Part shown: piece by piece, positions 26,678-40,910 of the stretch
Numbering within the stretch: the stretch's first letter is position 1
Layout: each line of letters begins with the position of its first letter
DNA from: Methylobacter sp. S3L5C
GTDB taxonomy: Bacteria > Pseudomonadota > Gammaproteobacteria > Methylococcales > Methylomonadaceae
Assembly (NCBI RefSeq): GCF_022788635.1
Contig: NZ_CP076024.1
Span: forward strand, 3,945,503-4,009,502
Length of the DNA: 64,000 bases
Direction of reading: 5' to 3'
Notes under the pieces: generated by a model
What the model saw: the letters and a program-made list of their open reading frames with translations, nothing else
The model's database searches: none
What the model was told of the DNA's origin: nothing
Program-made: the position numbers and the translations under genes

Positions 26678-26901
26678 AGGTATTTTTCCATAAAATCTAT
26701 AAAATTAATCAAAGTGCCTTGGCGTAAATTACCGTCCAAAACTCCCTTCCTATTTAGGAAAGTCAGAATTATTAAACACCAAGGCCAAACAATATAATAC
26801 TTACAACTGTAATAACTACCGTAACAACATCGCTTACTTTAATAGTGGGCTTGCATTAAGTAGAATATACGATTCTAACGGTTCATATCAAATTCTAAAC
26901 C

Positions 26902-27213
26902 ATGTTAAGCGATATTATTTTAATAAGTTTTATATGTCTGGCATACGGATACTGGTTTAATTCCCAGAAAGCCAAAGAAATTGCGCTTAAAATAGCTAGC
27001 GCCCATTGCCTGTCAATGGAGGTTCAAATGCTGGATGGTTATGTAGCATTAAATGGTATTGGGCTAAAAAGAAACAAGGCAGGAAAAATAAGCTTGCGGC
27101 GATCATTTCTGTTTGAGTTTTCATCGACCGGTAATGAGCGCTATAACGGGAATGTATTAATGCTGGGTCGTAAAGTCGAGTCCATATATATGGATCCGTA
27201 TCGAATTGAATAA
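26902..27213 (+). CDS. DUF3301 family small protein
   Basis: This 103-residue protein has an N-terminal membrane span (LSDIILISFICLAYGYWF) followed by a small soluble domain. The DUF3301 pattern is clear: AKEIALKIASAHCLSMEVQMLDGYVAL, then RRSFLFEFSSTGNERYNG and a terminal YMDPYRIE. Family members are common in gammaproteobacteria and have no known function. It lies upstream of glycogen phosphorylase on the same strand, 180 bases away. Confidence 0.85.
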   Translation: MLSDIILISFICLAYGYWFNSQKAKEIALKIASAHCLSMEVQMLDGYVALNGIGLKRNKAGKISLRRSFLFEFSSTGNERYNGNVLMLGRKVESIYMDPYRIE

Positions 27214-27393
27214 ACCAGCCCATTGTATTGATCGATATTATTGCTATTGCACCCTGTTGAAATTTAAGGTGCACTTGTAAAAATTTTATTTCTTTAAAAT
27301 ACTCTTAAACTAAATCTTACATGCGGTGTTTTTACACCATATAGTATAAAATAATTAAGGTCATTAAATATTAACTAATCCCCTGATAAAACT

Positions 27394-29895
27394 ATGCCTC
27401 ATAGACGATTCAAAAAAAGCCAACCCGTATTTTCAATTACGACACTTCCCGATTTAGGTAATGATAAAAATGAAATAATCAGCGATTTTAAGCGCTATTA
27501 TGGCCACAGACTCGGCAGAGATGAAGACTGTAGATCAATTCATTATGTCTATGAAGCTTTATCCATGGTAATAAGCGATCGACTCACAGAGCGCTGGAAA
27601 AAAACTTATAACAGCTATAAAAAAGAGGATTGTAAGAAAGCCTATTATTTATCAATGGAATTTTTAATGGGCCGAACGCTCAGTAATGCCATGTTAAATC
27701 TGGGTATAACAGATAATGTATCACAAGCCATGTATGATTTGGGTCTTGATATTGAAGAGTTAATTGATGCAGAACCCGATGCCGGTTTAGGCAACGGTGG
27801 TTTGGGCCGTTTAGCGGCTTGTTTTATTGATAGCTGTGCAACCTTACAATTACCGGTAACCGGTTATGGCTTACGTTATGAATATGGCATGTTCTCCCAA
27901 ACTATTGTTAATGGTGAACAAGTAGAAGAACCTGATCATTGGCTACGTAATGGCAATGTCTGGGAAATTGAACGTCTTGAGTACAAACAGCGTATTAAAT
28001 TTGGTGGTCGTACCGAGCGCCATATTGATGACAAGGGCAAGATTCGGGTTAGTTGGGTCGATACTCACGACATAATCGCCGTACCTTTTGATACGCCAAT
28101 TCCCGGCTACCAAAATGGTACAGTAAATACTTTGCGCTTATGGAAAGCGACAGCAACCGAAGAATTTGATTTACAAGAGTTTAATGCCGGTGATTATGCA
28201 GAATCAGTCGCTGCGCAAAATACCGCTGAAAATATTACCATGGTGCTGTATCCAAACGATGCCAATGAAAATGGTAAAGCACTGCGTCTACGCCAACAAT
28301 ATTTACTGGCTTCAGCCAGTTTGCAAGATATCCTTGAACTTTGGTCCGGTCGACATCACAATGATTTTTCCAAGTTTGCCGAAAAAAACTGTTTTCAATT
28401 AAACGATACCCATCCAAGTATAGCCGTAGCAGAACTGATGCGCCTGTTGATTGATAATCATGGCTTGGCATGGAATGAAGCTTGGGCAATTACCCGTAAG
28501 ACCATGGCTTATACCAACCATACACTGTTACCAGAAGCATTGGAACGCTGGTCCGTCAATCTTTTTAAACAATTATTACCACGCTTAATGGAGATAATTT
28601 TTGAAATTAACGCCCATTTTCTGGTAGAAGTATCTGCGCGTTGGCCGGGTGATAAAGATCGGGTAACTCGCATGTCGCTAATTGAAGAAGGCGGTGATCA
28701 ACACGTTAGAATTGCTTATTTAGCGATAGTGGGTAGCTATTCCGTAAATGGTGTTGCCGAATTACATTCAAAATTACTACAACAAGGCTTGTTTCATGAT
28801 TTCTATGAGCTATGGCCGGAAAAATTTAATAATAAAACTAATGGCGTTACGCCACGCCGTTGGCTGGCTTCGTGTAATCCGGAACTGGCTGAATTAATTA
28901 CAGAAACCATTAGTGATGCCTGGCTAACTGATTTATCGTTATTAAAAAAACTGGAGCTATACATTAACGATCAGGCGTTTTGCAAACGTTGGCATGAAGT
29001 TCAGCAAGCGGCCAAACAAAAGCTGATTGATTTTAAAAAGCAAGAGTTGGGGGTTGACTTAAATGTGAATGCTTTGTTTGATGTGCAAGTTAAACGGATT
29101 CACGAATATAAGCGCCAATTATTAAATGTTTTACACGTTATCCATCTTTATGAGCGTATCAAGCGTGGTGATACTGCAAACTGGACCGATCGTTGTGTAT
29201 TGATTGGCGGTAAAGCGGCTCCCGGTTATTACATGGCAAAAAAAATTATCAAACTGATTAATAATGTTGCCCATGTTATTAATAACGATGCTGATGTAGG
29301 TGACAAATTAAAACTTGTTTTCCTGCCCAATTATCGAGTCTCTGCAATGGAAAAAATTTGCCCTGGCGCCGATCTTTCCGAGCAAATATCAACTGCCGGA
29401 AAAGAAGCTTCCGGCACGGGTAATATGAAATTCATGATGAACGGCGCATTGACCATTGGTACGCTGGATGGAGCCAATATCGAGATTCGTGAAGAAGTCG
29501 GTGATGATAATTTTTTCCTGTTTGGCTTAACTGAAGACCAGGTTGAAAATTTGCGAGGCCACTACAATCCCGTTGCAATCATTAATCAAGATAACGACCT
29601 AAAAAGGGTAATGGATATGCTTGAAACCGGACATTTTAACCAAGCGGAACCAGGTATTTTTGAAGGTATTATTGACTCAATGAAAAGCCCGCATGACCCT
29701 TGGGTAACTATTGCTGATTTCCGTAGCTTTGTTGACGCACAAAAACGTGTAGAAGCGGCTTTTCAGGATAAAGATCGCTGGACAAAAATGAGTATTATAA
29801 ATTGTGCCAACAGTGGTAAATTCTCTACTGACAGAACGATTTCTGAATATAATAATGAGTTATGGAAACTCACTCCTATTCATGTTCCTAAATAG
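27394..29895 (+). CDS. glgP: Glycogen/starch/alpha-glucan phosphorylase
   Basis: This pyridoxal-phosphate enzyme releases glucose-1-phosphate from glycogen. The 833 residues match GlgP/MalP: YYLSMEFLMGRTLSNAM, DAGLGNGGLGRLAACF, the block QLNDTHPSIAVAELMR, KRIHEYKRQLLN, and the PLP-lysine region AGKEASGTGNMKFMMNG with Lys at about 670, followed by GTLDGANIEI. No other glycogen genes are adjacent. A perfect 14-bp hairpin follows 120 bases after the stop. The ATG at 27394 gives an N-terminus of about normal length. Confidence 0.96.
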   Translation: MPHRRFKKSQPVFSITTLPDLGNDKNEIISDFKRYYGHRLGRDEDCRSIHYVYEALSMVISDRLTERWKKTYNSYKKEDCKKAYYLSMEFLMGRTLSNAMLNLGITDNVSQAMYDLGLDIEELIDAEPDAGLGNGGLGRLAACFIDSCATLQLPVTGYGLRYEYGMFSQTIVNGEQVEEPDHWLRNGNVWEIERLEYKQRIKFGGRTERHIDDKGKIRVSWVDTHDIIAVPFDTPIPGYQNGTVNTLRLWKATATEEFDLQEFNAGDYAESVAAQNTAENITMVLYPNDANENGKALRLRQQYLLASASLQDILELWSGRHHNDFSKFAEKNCFQLNDTHPSIAVAELMRLLIDNHGLAWNEAWAITRKTMAYTNHTLLPEALERWSVNLFKQLLPRLMEIIFEINAHFLVEVSARWPGDKDRVTRMSLIEEGGDQHVRIAYLAIVGSYSVNGVAELHSKLLQQGLFHDFYELWPEKFNNKTNGVTPRRWLASCNPELAELITETISDAWLTDLSLLKKLELYINDQAFCKRWHEVQQAAKQKLIDFKKQELGVDLNVNALFDVQVKRIHEYKRQLLNVLHVIHLYERIKRGDTANWTDRCVLIGGKAAPGYYMAKKIIKLINNVAHVINNDADVGDKLKLVFLPNYRVSAMEKICPGADLSEQISTAGKEASGTGNMKFMMNGALTIGTLDGANIEIREEVGDDNFFLFGLTEDQVENLRGHYNPVAIINQDNDLKRVMDMLETGHFNQAEPGIFEGIIDSMKSPHDPWVTIADFRSFVDAQKRVEAAFQDKDRWTKMSIINCANSGKFSTDRTISEYNNELWKLTPIHVPK

Positions 29896-30331
29896 CTTTT
29901 CACTACTATTTCTCCATAAATCTAATATGGAAACAATACAACCAGCTTATTGTTTCTACCAAGCTAAATTGTAGTAAAAACTCTAACTGTCGTGATTGAT
30001 ACGTCAAGTCATTGTAATAAACTTGTTCCAATTCACTTACAGGATTGGAACAAGTTTAAACTGACTGAAGATATGATAAGTCAAGAGTAGTGACCGATGA
30101 CAATTTAGTTTGTCGGAAAATATATTTGTAATTTGATTCAAAACTACCTAATCAATATTAGAGCTGAATTACAACTAATTTTTAAAGTCATCAAATTAAG
30201 TCTATACGGCTAAATCCAATCTCCTCACCAAGTCTCATAACTTCTTGTTATAAAGATAAATCAACAATTAAATATTGATAACACTTCTAAAATGTATAGT
30301 TTCGCCGGACATAGCTTTCGGAATTTTTGGC
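29896..30331. other. Intergenic region between glgP and the rRNA operon end
   Basis: This A/T-rich region carries one strong hairpin (30019-30057), listed separately, and otherwise no visible gene. Confidence 0.5.
30019..30057. terminator. Perfect 14-bp hairpin after glgP
   Basis: AAACTTGTTCCAAT (30019-30032) pairs perfectly with ATTGGAACAAGTTT (30044-30057) around an 11-base loop. There is no long T-run, so it is a likely but not canonical terminator for glgP. Confidence 0.6.
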
Positions 30332-30364
30332 AAAAAAAAACCCAAGAGATTATCTTGGGTTTTT
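30332..30364 (-). terminator. Terminator of the rRNA operon
   Basis: AAACCCAAGA and TCTTGGGTTT pair, flanked by an A-run on the plus strand (a T-run on the minus strand). It lies immediately beyond the 5S 3' end, as expected for the minus-strand rRNA transcript. Confidence 0.88.
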
Positions 30365-30372
30365 AATTTAAG

Positions 30373-30491
30373 CGCTTGGCAATTCCCTACTTTCGCATGG
30401 CAAACTGCCACACTATCATCGGCGCTAAGCGGTTTCACTTCCGAGTTCGGGATGGGATCGGGTGGTTCACGCTCGCTATGGTCACCAAGCA
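30373..30491 (-). rRNA. rrf: 5S ribosomal RNA
   Basis: The minus strand reads TGCTTGGTGACCATAGCGAG at the 5' end, then CCGATCCCATCCCGAACTCG and GAAGTGAAACCGCTTAGCGC, and closes with GTAGGGAATTGCCAAGCGC. The terminal helix (GCTTGG with CCAAGC) is complete. About 119 nt; last gene of the operon. Confidence 0.95.
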
Positions 30492-30717
30492 AACTGGTGT
30501 CGCCTCAGGCTATTTTATTTGCCTGTCGACGGTCTTCGCTGTGCGGTTAAACACAACGCTGGAAATCTGTAACACTTTTTTGGTTAGCTTCATATCAACT
30601 AACTTTTTGCTGCTTTTTTTGTGTTCTTTTTTACAGTGATTAGCGATAATCGGCTGGCCAGAACAGTTATTGCTAACCGTCCCGGCGTATAACTCGCCCA
30701 AACTGATTGGGTGTTAT

Positions 30718-33610
<2,893 letters not shown>

Positions 33611-33998
33611 ATATAACCCCAATAAGTCTGTTTTCGCCAACCAATCAGCCAACAGGGTATTTTCTGTTGCTTGACTGGCCGGTTAACAGCATTACGTGTT
33701 ATACCGATCAGCTTTCTTAATCGCTTTTTTCTGTTTTTGAGAACTCATTCGCGTGAGCATCTGTGCTTTTGTATACCAACAAGTTTTGCCAATTAATTGC
33801 TTAATCCGGCAAGGCTTGCTACTATCCGCTGACACTGTCGCTGCACGCGAACTCGTTGCGTAATCTTGTCACCTTTACAGATCAAGATTACGTTGTTACA
33901 GATTTCCAAATTGTTAAAGAGCTATTCGTGTATTCAATAAATACACCAATTCTATAAGGTCTCTGCCGATTCTTAAGTGAATCGAAACGTTATAGAAT
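33611..33998 (-). other. Internal transcribed spacer, tRNA-Ala to 23S
   Basis: This 388-base spacer contains a boxA-like antitermination site (minus-strand AGCTCTTTAACAA at 33911-33923) and A/T-rich processing-stem sequence before 23S. No further tRNA is seen. Confidence 0.7.
33911..33923 (-). promoter_or_regulatory. boxA-like antitermination site in the spacer
   Basis: The minus-strand sequence AGCTCTTTAACAA matches the rrn boxA core (TGCTCTTTAACA) that loads the Nus antitermination complex before 23S. Confidence 0.65.
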
Positions 33999-34074
33999 TG
34001 GTGGAGCTAAGCGGGATCGAACCGCTGACCCCCTGCGTGCAAGGCAGGTGCTCTCCCAGCTGAGCTATAGCCCC
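33999..34074 (-). tRNA. alaT: tRNA-Ala(TGC)
   Basis: The minus-strand gene has an acceptor stem GGGGCTA/TAGCTCC, D-arm AGCTCAGCTGGGAGAGC, anticodon loop CTTGCAC with TGC, T-arm GGTTCGATCC, and an encoded CCA. 76 nt, within the 16S-23S spacer. Confidence 0.97.
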
Positions 34075-34148
34075 AATGTGTCTTGCTTATGCTTGCGCTG
34101 CTGCTTACTGACATCCCCGGGCCACATCACGCTTACCTTGCGGCAAGA

Positions 34149-34225
<77 letters not shown>

Positions 34226-34293
34226 TGGGCTCATACTGCGTCTGATCAAAATAATTTGTTGTGGATACGCATGATGACGATAGACCATCTTTG

Positions 34294-35828
<1,535 letters not shown>

Positions 35829-35985
35829 AAATCAGTTTGCCACTCAATAAGATGAGTAGCCAATCTTGGCTCGACTACAAAACTAAACGTTAAAAATTAC
35901 TTCTTAATGTGTTGTCTTTGTGTCGATTATTTTTTAACAGCCTAACAATCACCACAAGTACCCACACAAATTATTTTGATCAAGT

Positions 35986-35998
35986 TGTTAAAGAGCGT
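35986..35998 (-). promoter_or_regulatory. boxA-like antitermination site in the 16S leader
   Basis: The minus-strand ACGCTCTTTAACA matches boxA of rrn leaders. It is about 160 bases upstream of 16S and just downstream of promoter P2. Confidence 0.65.
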
Positions 35999-36026
35999 TG
36001 GTGCCGCAGCACCGTTGAGTCCGGCA

Positions 36027-36054
36027 ATTATACAGAGCGGATTCGGTTTGTCAA
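36027..36054 (-). promoter_or_regulatory. rRNA promoter P2
   Basis: Minus-strand TTGACA (36054-36049) and TATAAT (36032-36027) are separated by 16 bases. Both hexamers are perfect consensus. Confidence 0.85.
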
Positions 36055-36123
36055 CCCCTTGTCGACATTGCCTGTTGCTGTCCTGGTTCAGGGTCAAACT
36101 ACGTTACCCCGAACAAGCCGGCC

Positions 36124-36151
36124 ATTATAGCCTACCTGAACAACTTGTCAA
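36124..36151 (-). promoter_or_regulatory. rRNA promoter P1
   Basis: Minus-strand TTGACA (36151-36146) and TATAAT (36129-36124), with a 16-base spacer, form a second perfect promoter 97 bases upstream of P2. Its -35 lies 18 bases after the trmL stop codon. Confidence 0.85.
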
Positions 36152-36168
36152 CAGCTGAATAACTTAAA

Positions 36169-36633
36169 TTACTGACAACCTGCAAATCCTAGTTGCCCCC
36201 AAGCCTCGTAACTAACAATAGCCACGGCATTTGATAAGTTTATGCTGCGATTATTTGGCCTCATAGGTATTTTCAATTGATGACTTAACGCAATACTATT
36301 TCGTATATCCTCAGGTAGTCCGGCAGTTTCAGACCCAAATAACAAAACATCATCCGCCTGATATTTGACTTTATTATATGACTGACTGCCTTTTGTTGTT
36401 AAGGCAAATAGCCTGTGCCCCTGCATCGCTTTTATAAAAGTATGATAATCCGCATGACAGGTAACATTTGCCAAATCAAAATAATCAAGACCGGATCGAC
36501 GTAGATTCTTTTCCTCAAGATCAAAACCCAACGTACCAATTAAATGAAGATTGCAGCCGTTATTAGCAGTAAGCCTAATAATATTCCCTGTATTTTGAGG
36601 AATTCTTGGCTCATAGAGTGCAATATTAAACAT
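36169..36633 (-). CDS. trmL: tRNA (cytidine/uridine-34-2'-O)-methyltransferase
   Basis: This SPOUT-class methyltransferase of 154 residues methylates the ribose at the wobble position of leucine tRNAs. Motifs typical of TrmL are [28 protein letters not shown] and [23 protein letters not shown], which form the knotted S-adenosylmethionine site. It is full length. Its stop codon is only 18 bases from the -35 of rRNA promoter P1, so read-through from this gene could add to rRNA operon transcription. Confidence 0.95.
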   Translation of the reverse strand: MFNIALYEPRIPQNTGNIIRLTANNGCNLHLIGTLGFDLEEKNLRRSGLDYFDLANVTCHADYHTFIKAMQGHRLFALTTKGSQSYNKVKYQADDVLLFGSETAGLPEDIRNSIALSHQLKIPMRPNNRSINLSNAVAIVSYEAWGQLGFAGCQ

Positions 36634-36823
36634 ATCTTTAGGTGTTTTTATTCAAAGAAGTTGATTTATGGATGATTATATTATCATTTTAAAAACTTGA
36701 GGATTAAATCATTACCAGAATTTTATAGAAACTCCATGTACAAACAAACACTTAGCTTCTATACTGAAGCTTCAGCTCAGCAAGCCTGAAATAACACCTT
36801 TGGTAGGAATAATTTTACGTTTT

Positions 36824-37822
36824 ATGTTAATCAAAACAACTTTCAAACCTGCCTGGTGGCTGAATAACACCCACTTACAAACGCTATACCCCGCGCTAAT
36901 GCGCAAAGCGCGATTACCCTTAGGATTGCGACGCGAGCGATTAATAACACCGGACAATGATTTTATTGATATTGATTGGTGTGGCGAAGGCAGTCAACCG
37001 CTAATTATTTTATTACATGGCTTAACAGGCAGCTCTCAGTCGGTCTACATCAGAGGCTTACAGAGCGTTTTATTACAGCAAGGGTTTCGTAGTGTCGCAT
37101 TAAATTTTCGTGGTTGCAGTGGTGATTATAACTATTCAGCGCGGTTTTATCACTCAGGAGAAACTGAAGATATTCATTTTCTCTATCAAACCTTACGCCG
37201 ACGCGAACCTCATACACCTTTCGCAGTCGTTGGTTTCTCATTAGGAGGCAATGTACTATTAAAATGGCTGGGTGAGCAAAACAATAGCTTATCGTTATTT
37301 GCCGCTATAGCCGTTTCTGTGCCTTTTGTATTAGGTGCTTGCGCAACCCGACTGGATAAAGGCTTTTCAAGGCTTTATCGCAAAAAATTACTACGCGAAT
37401 TAAAAGACCATGTCCAAGACAAACAACGACATTTGGAAGCAATTGGCCAATACCAGGAAGCCGGTAAAATTGAACAACTAGGGGATCTGTCACCTATTAA
37501 ATCTTTTTGGCAGTATGATAATCAGGTAGTCGCAAAATTATATGGCTTTAAAAATGTACACGACTATTATCAACGCTCCAGTTCTCGACAATTTCTTAAA
37601 TCGATAACAACAACCACTTTATTGATTCAAGCACTTGATGATCCCTTTATGACGGCAGATGTTATTCCTAAATTGGATGAGCTATCATCAAGCATTCATC
37701 TGGAAATTACCCAAGGTGGCGGGCACGTAGGCTTTATTTGCGGCGAAATACCTTTCAAGCCAAATTACTGGTTAGAGCAACGTATTCCTGACTTTTTAAA
37801 ACAACAGCTAACTCATCAATAA
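36824..37822 (+). CDS. yheT: YheT-family alpha/beta hydrolase
   Basis: This cytoplasmic hydrolase has 332 residues from ATG 36824. A longer reading begins with TTG at 36800, but the family start (FKPAWWLNNTHLQTLYP) follows the ATG directly. Motifs are LLHGLTGSSQSVYIRG, the nucleophile elbow GFSLGGNVLLKW, LIQALDDPF with the catalytic Asp, and GGGHVGF with the catalytic His. E. coli YheT is a putative esterase of unknown substrate. The gene is divergent from trmL and convergent with the HIT gene. Confidence 0.9.
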   Translation: MLIKTTFKPAWWLNNTHLQTLYPALMRKARLPLGLRRERLITPDNDFIDIDWCGEGSQPLIILLHGLTGSSQSVYIRGLQSVLLQQGFRSVALNFRGCSGDYNYSARFYHSGETEDIHFLYQTLRRREPHTPFAVVGFSLGGNVLLKWLGEQNNSLSLFAAIAVSVPFVLGACATRLDKGFSRLYRKKLLRELKDHVQDKQRHLEAIGQYQEAGKIEQLGDLSPIKSFWQYDNQVVAKLYGFKNVHDYYQRSSSRQFLKSITTTTLLIQALDDPFMTADVIPKLDELSSSIHLEITQGGGHVGFICGEIPFKPNYWLEQRIPDFLKQQLTHQ

Positions 37823-37849
37823 GCACCTTGCTCACCAAAATAATTTAAT

Positions 37850-38188
37850 TTAACCAGGAGGCCAGATCATTTGTCGACCGCCCAGCAAATGCAAGTGCAG
37901 ATGATAAACATCTTGACCGCCTTTTTTATTGCAGTTAAATACGGTTCTATAGCCCTCTTCAGACAAACCTTCCTGTCTGGCTAATTTTATGGCAACTTGC
38001 AATAATTGACCGGCCAGCAAGGTATCATTCAGAGCATTCAAGTTGGCAATATGCAACTTGGGAATAATAAGAATATGCACAGGGGCTTGAGGATTTATGT
38101 CCCTAAATGCCAAAACCGTATCATCTTCAAAAACGACATCCGGCTTAATTTCACCAGCAACCATTTTGCAAAATAAACACTGAGTCAT
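37850..38188 (-). CDS. hinT: HIT-family purine nucleoside phosphoramidase-like protein
   Basis: This 112-residue protein begins at the Met at 38188, which has AGGAG at ideal spacing; nearer Met codons overlap the ribosome binding site. It shows the HIT fold: CLFCKMVAGEIKPD near the N-terminus, HILIIPKLHI, and the histidine triad HLHLHLLGGR at the C-terminus. HinT-type enzymes hydrolyse AMP-lysine-like phosphoramidates. It lies 65 bases downstream of recR on the same strand and may be co-transcribed. Confidence 0.92.
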   Translation of the reverse strand: MTQCLFCKMVAGEIKPDVVFEDDTVLAFRDINPQAPVHILIIPKLHIANLNALNDTLLAGQLLQVAIKLARQEGLSEEGYRTVFNCNKKGGQDVYHLHLHLLGGRQMIWPPG

Positions 38189-38253
38189 AACCATCACTCC
38201 TTATAATTTTAGCTATCTGACACTTATATGAATCATATAATAGGGAAGGCACG

Positions 38254-38850
38254 CTAAATTTCTTTTCGGCCTTTAAATGCATGCGATAGCGTACCACTAT
38301 CTATAAACTCAAGCTCACCACCCATCGGCACACCATGCGCTATTCTACTGGCCTGAACCTGATATTTTTTGGCTATCTCGCCAATAAAGTAAGCTGTCGC
38401 CTCGCCCTCTACTGTTGAATTGGTCGCCAAAATCAACTCTTTAACGCTACCGGTTGCCAAACGCTGCTCAAGCAAATCGAGACCCAACTCATCAGGACCA
38501 ATACCATCCAGTGGCGACAAGCGCCCATGCAATACAAAATAACAACCTTTAAATTGGGTAGCCTGATCGACGATCCAAACATCAGCGGGACTTTCAACGA
38601 TACAAATAAGGGAATCATCTCTTGAACTGTCTGCACAAATTTCACAAAACGGATACTCAGTAAGCGTTCGGCATTGCTCACAATGACCAATTTTATCAAT
38701 CGCCTGCAGAACTGTTTCTGCCAGATTTCTTGCGCCATTACGATCGCGCTGGAGTAAATAAAAAGCCATACGTTGCGCTGTTTTGGGACCAACGCCGGGT
38801 AAACAACATAAATTTTGTATTAGCTGCCCTAATAAGCCTTTTTTGTGCAT
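38254..38850 (-). CDS. recR: Recombination mediator RecR
   Basis: This protein acts with RecF/RecO to load RecA at single-strand gaps. At 198 residues it has normal length: an N-terminal helix-hairpin-helix ([20 protein letters not shown]), a C4 zinc finger ([16 protein letters not shown], about 57-72), and a Toprim domain ([32 protein letters not shown]). The C-terminus includes [16 protein letters not shown], conserved in RecR. It begins one base after the ybaB stop, within the classic dnaX-ybaB-recR operon. Confidence 0.97.
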   Translation of the reverse strand: MHKKGLLGQLIQNLCCLPGVGPKTAQRMAFYLLQRDRNGARNLAETVLQAIDKIGHCEQCRTLTEYPFCEICADSSRDDSLICIVESPADVWIVDQATQFKGCYFVLHGRLSPLDGIGPDELGLDLLEQRLATGSVKELILATNSTVEGEATAYFIGEIAKKYQVQASRIAHGVPMGGELEFIDSGTLSHAFKGRKEI

Positions 38851-38851
38851 A

Positions 38852-39175
38852 TTAGAAAGGCAGTTGAAATCCGGGAGGTAAGGGAATTCCAGCAGTTACA
38901 TCAGCCATTTTTTCTTTTTTTAATTTACCAACTTTATTCACTGCGTCATTAATAGCCGCAGCAATAAGATCCTCAAGCATATCTCTATCGTCGCCCAACA
39001 GCGAATCATCAATAGTTACTTTTCTGGCTTCGCGCTTCCCCGTCATGACAATAGTCACTAAACCGCCGCCTGATTCACCTAACACTTGCATTAACCCCAA
39101 CTCTTCTTGAGCCTTTTTCACATCTTCCTGCATTTTTTGGGCTTGCTGCATGATATTACCTAACGCATTTTTCAT
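38852..39175 (-). CDS. ybaB: YbaB/EbfC nucleoid-associated protein
   Basis: This 107-residue protein contains the typical N-terminal [20 protein letters not shown] helix and the DNA-binding core [23 protein letters not shown], ending [12 protein letters not shown]. It forms a dimer that binds DNA and nucleoid. It sits 18 bases after dnaX and one base before recR in the conserved operon. Confidence 0.95.
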   Translation of the reverse strand: MKNALGNIMQQAQKMQEDVKKAQEELGLMQVLGESGGGLVTIVMTGKREARKVTIDDSLLGDDRDMLEDLIAAAINDAVNKVGKLKKEKMADVTAGIPLPPGFQLPF

Positions 39176-39193
39176 TTCTTTCCTCTTTTAATT

Positions 39194-40768
39194 TTACAAA
39201 GGCTCTATGGTGCCAGGTAAAACCCGCGCATCAAAACGATCTTTTAAAGCCTGAATGTTATGATCTGAATGAATAAACTCAACCGCCGATTGTTGCTTAT
39301 CTTCACGCTCTTTGGTCAGCTGGACCGCCGGCGTATCCTGGGTAATTTTTTTAGCATTGATGACCAACTTAAGCGGCGCCCCACGATAGACTTGCAATGT
39401 TTTTTGCAAGGTTTCTTCTGCTCGAGCACCTCTGATATGACCTGGATCGACTATCAAGGAGCAAACTTTATCATCAATACTTTCCAATACACAATTACTT
39501 GCAAACTCTTTGGTTAGACCACTCAGCTTCATCGCTACAATCATTGATAACCAATCATTACTGCCAGCATTAACAGACACCTCATTACGCGGCACTACTG
39601 CCGTCACAACCGGCGTAAGCATTTTTACCTGAGGCTTGCTGACAGCTGACTGAATTTTAATGGATTTTATACTGCCCTGCACCAACGTTACCGGCTTAAA
39701 TGTCAGCATACGCAACATAACCATTTCAAAACCGCTGCGTGGATCGGGGGCCAGATCAAGATCTCTTCGCCCCACCAGACCGATTTGATAAAAAAGCTGA
39801 ACATCTTCGGGGGTTAACTGGCCTGACAAGGCAGCGATCATATCAACATCAAAATCGCGATCAACGGCACCCGGCACTTGCTGAACCAAGGCAACACGAT
39901 GCAGGATTTGTAATATTTGATGTAAAATTTCACCAAAATCAGGCGTTAAGTTAGCAATTTCATTGATTTTATCCAGAATATCAACTACATCGCCACGAGC
40001 CAAAGCGCTTAATATGTCATTAACCGGTTGCTGCGCAACTGTGCCAAGCATCGCCCTGACATCATCAGCAGGAACCTTACCATTACCATAGACGATAGCT
40101 TGATCCAACAGACTTAAACCATCACGCATACTGCCATCAGCAGCGCGGGATAATAATTTTAACGCGGCAGGTTCAAATTCAATCGCTTCCTGCTGAAGGA
40201 TAAACTCCATTTGCGAACAAATCTGCGCTGGAAGCAATCGCTTTAGATTAAATTGCAAACAACGGGACAACACAGTAACAGGAATTTTATGAGGATCTGT
40301 TGTTGCCAACAAGAACTTGACATGCGGCGGCGGCTCTTCCAGCGTTTTTAATAACGCATTAAAGCTATGCCCGGACAACATGTGCACTTCATCGATTATA
40401 TAAACTTTATAGCGTCCATGACTGGGCGCATATTGGGCGTTATCGAGTAAATCGCGGGTATCTTCAACTTTAGTGCGGGATGCTGCATCAACTTCAATTA
40501 AATCTAAAAACCGTCCTTCATCAAGATCCCGGCAAACGCTACAAACGCCACAAGGATTAAATTCCTGGAGATTTTCACAATTGATAGCTTTAGCAAGAAT
40601 TCTGGCAATGGTAGTTTTACCTACGCCACGCGTTCCAGTAAATAAATAAGCATGATGGAGCCGATTATGTTGCAAAGCGTTAATTAACGACTTTACTACA
40701 TGCTCTTGTCCGACGACTTCAGTAAAATTGTGAGGACGCCATTTTCTGGCAAGAACCTGATAATTCAT
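39194..40768 (-). CDS. dnaX: DNA polymerase III tau/gamma subunit
   Basis: This clamp-loader ATPase has 524 residues from the chosen start MNYQVLARKWRPHNF, which is the conserved N-terminus. A longer frame to 40828 would overlap the 4.5S RNA gene and is unlikely. It has Walker A GTRGVGKTT, the zinc module CENLQEFNPCGVCSVC, DEVHMLSGHSFNALLKTLEEPP, and SRCLQFNL (sensor 1 region). Compared with E. coli tau (643 residues), the C-terminal linker is shorter, and I see no obvious A-rich slippery heptamer for a gamma form. It leads the dnaX-ybaB-recR operon. Confidence 0.96.
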   Translation of the reverse strand: MNYQVLARKWRPHNFTEVVGQEHVVKSLINALQHNRLHHAYLFTGTRGVGKTTIARILAKAINCENLQEFNPCGVCSVCRDLDEGRFLDLIEVDAASRTKVEDTRDLLDNAQYAPSHGRYKVYIIDEVHMLSGHSFNALLKTLEEPPPHVKFLLATTDPHKIPVTVLSRCLQFNLKRLLPAQICSQMEFILQQEAIEFEPAALKLLSRAADGSMRDGLSLLDQAIVYGNGKVPADDVRAMLGTVAQQPVNDILSALARGDVVDILDKINEIANLTPDFGEILHQILQILHRVALVQQVPGAVDRDFDVDMIAALSGQLTPEDVQLFYQIGLVGRRDLDLAPDPRSGFEMVMLRMLTFKPVTLVQGSIKSIKIQSAVSKPQVKMLTPVVTAVVPRNEVSVNAGSNDWLSMIVAMKLSGLTKEFASNCVLESIDDKVCSLIVDPGHIRGARAEETLQKTLQVYRGAPLKLVINAKKITQDTPAVQLTKEREDKQQSAVEFIHSDHNIQALKDRFDARVLPGTIEPL

Positions 40769-40800
40769 TGCAGGCTCGAAAAATAGTGGGGGTATTGGGC

Positions 40801-40905
40801 GGTAATCATACCAGCCACATCCCGGCACACGAATCTGCTGCTACCGTTGCTTCCTTCCGGACCTGGCGGGGTTTACAGCGTATCGTTGCGAGAGGACCGA
40901 CATGA
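40801..40905 (-). ncRNA. ffs: 4.5S RNA of the signal recognition particle
   Basis: The minus strand contains the conserved domain IV hairpin CAGGTCCGGAAGGAAGCA, the upstream TCTCGCAACG, and the closing GTGTGCCGGGATGTGGCTGG. The ends pair (GGTGATCAT with ATGATTACC), giving a rod of about 105-110 nt. A CATAAT -10-like element is at 40916-40911. The RNA binds Ffh to target membrane proteins. Its 3' end is 32 bases before the dnaX start. Confidence 0.93.
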
Positions 40906-40910
40906 TCACC

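Larger units (their letters stand above)
35829..36168 (-). other. rRNA leader and promoter region
   Basis: These 340 bases between trmL and 16S hold tandem promoters (P1, P2) and a boxA-like site, listed separately. No gene is visible. Confidence 0.75.
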
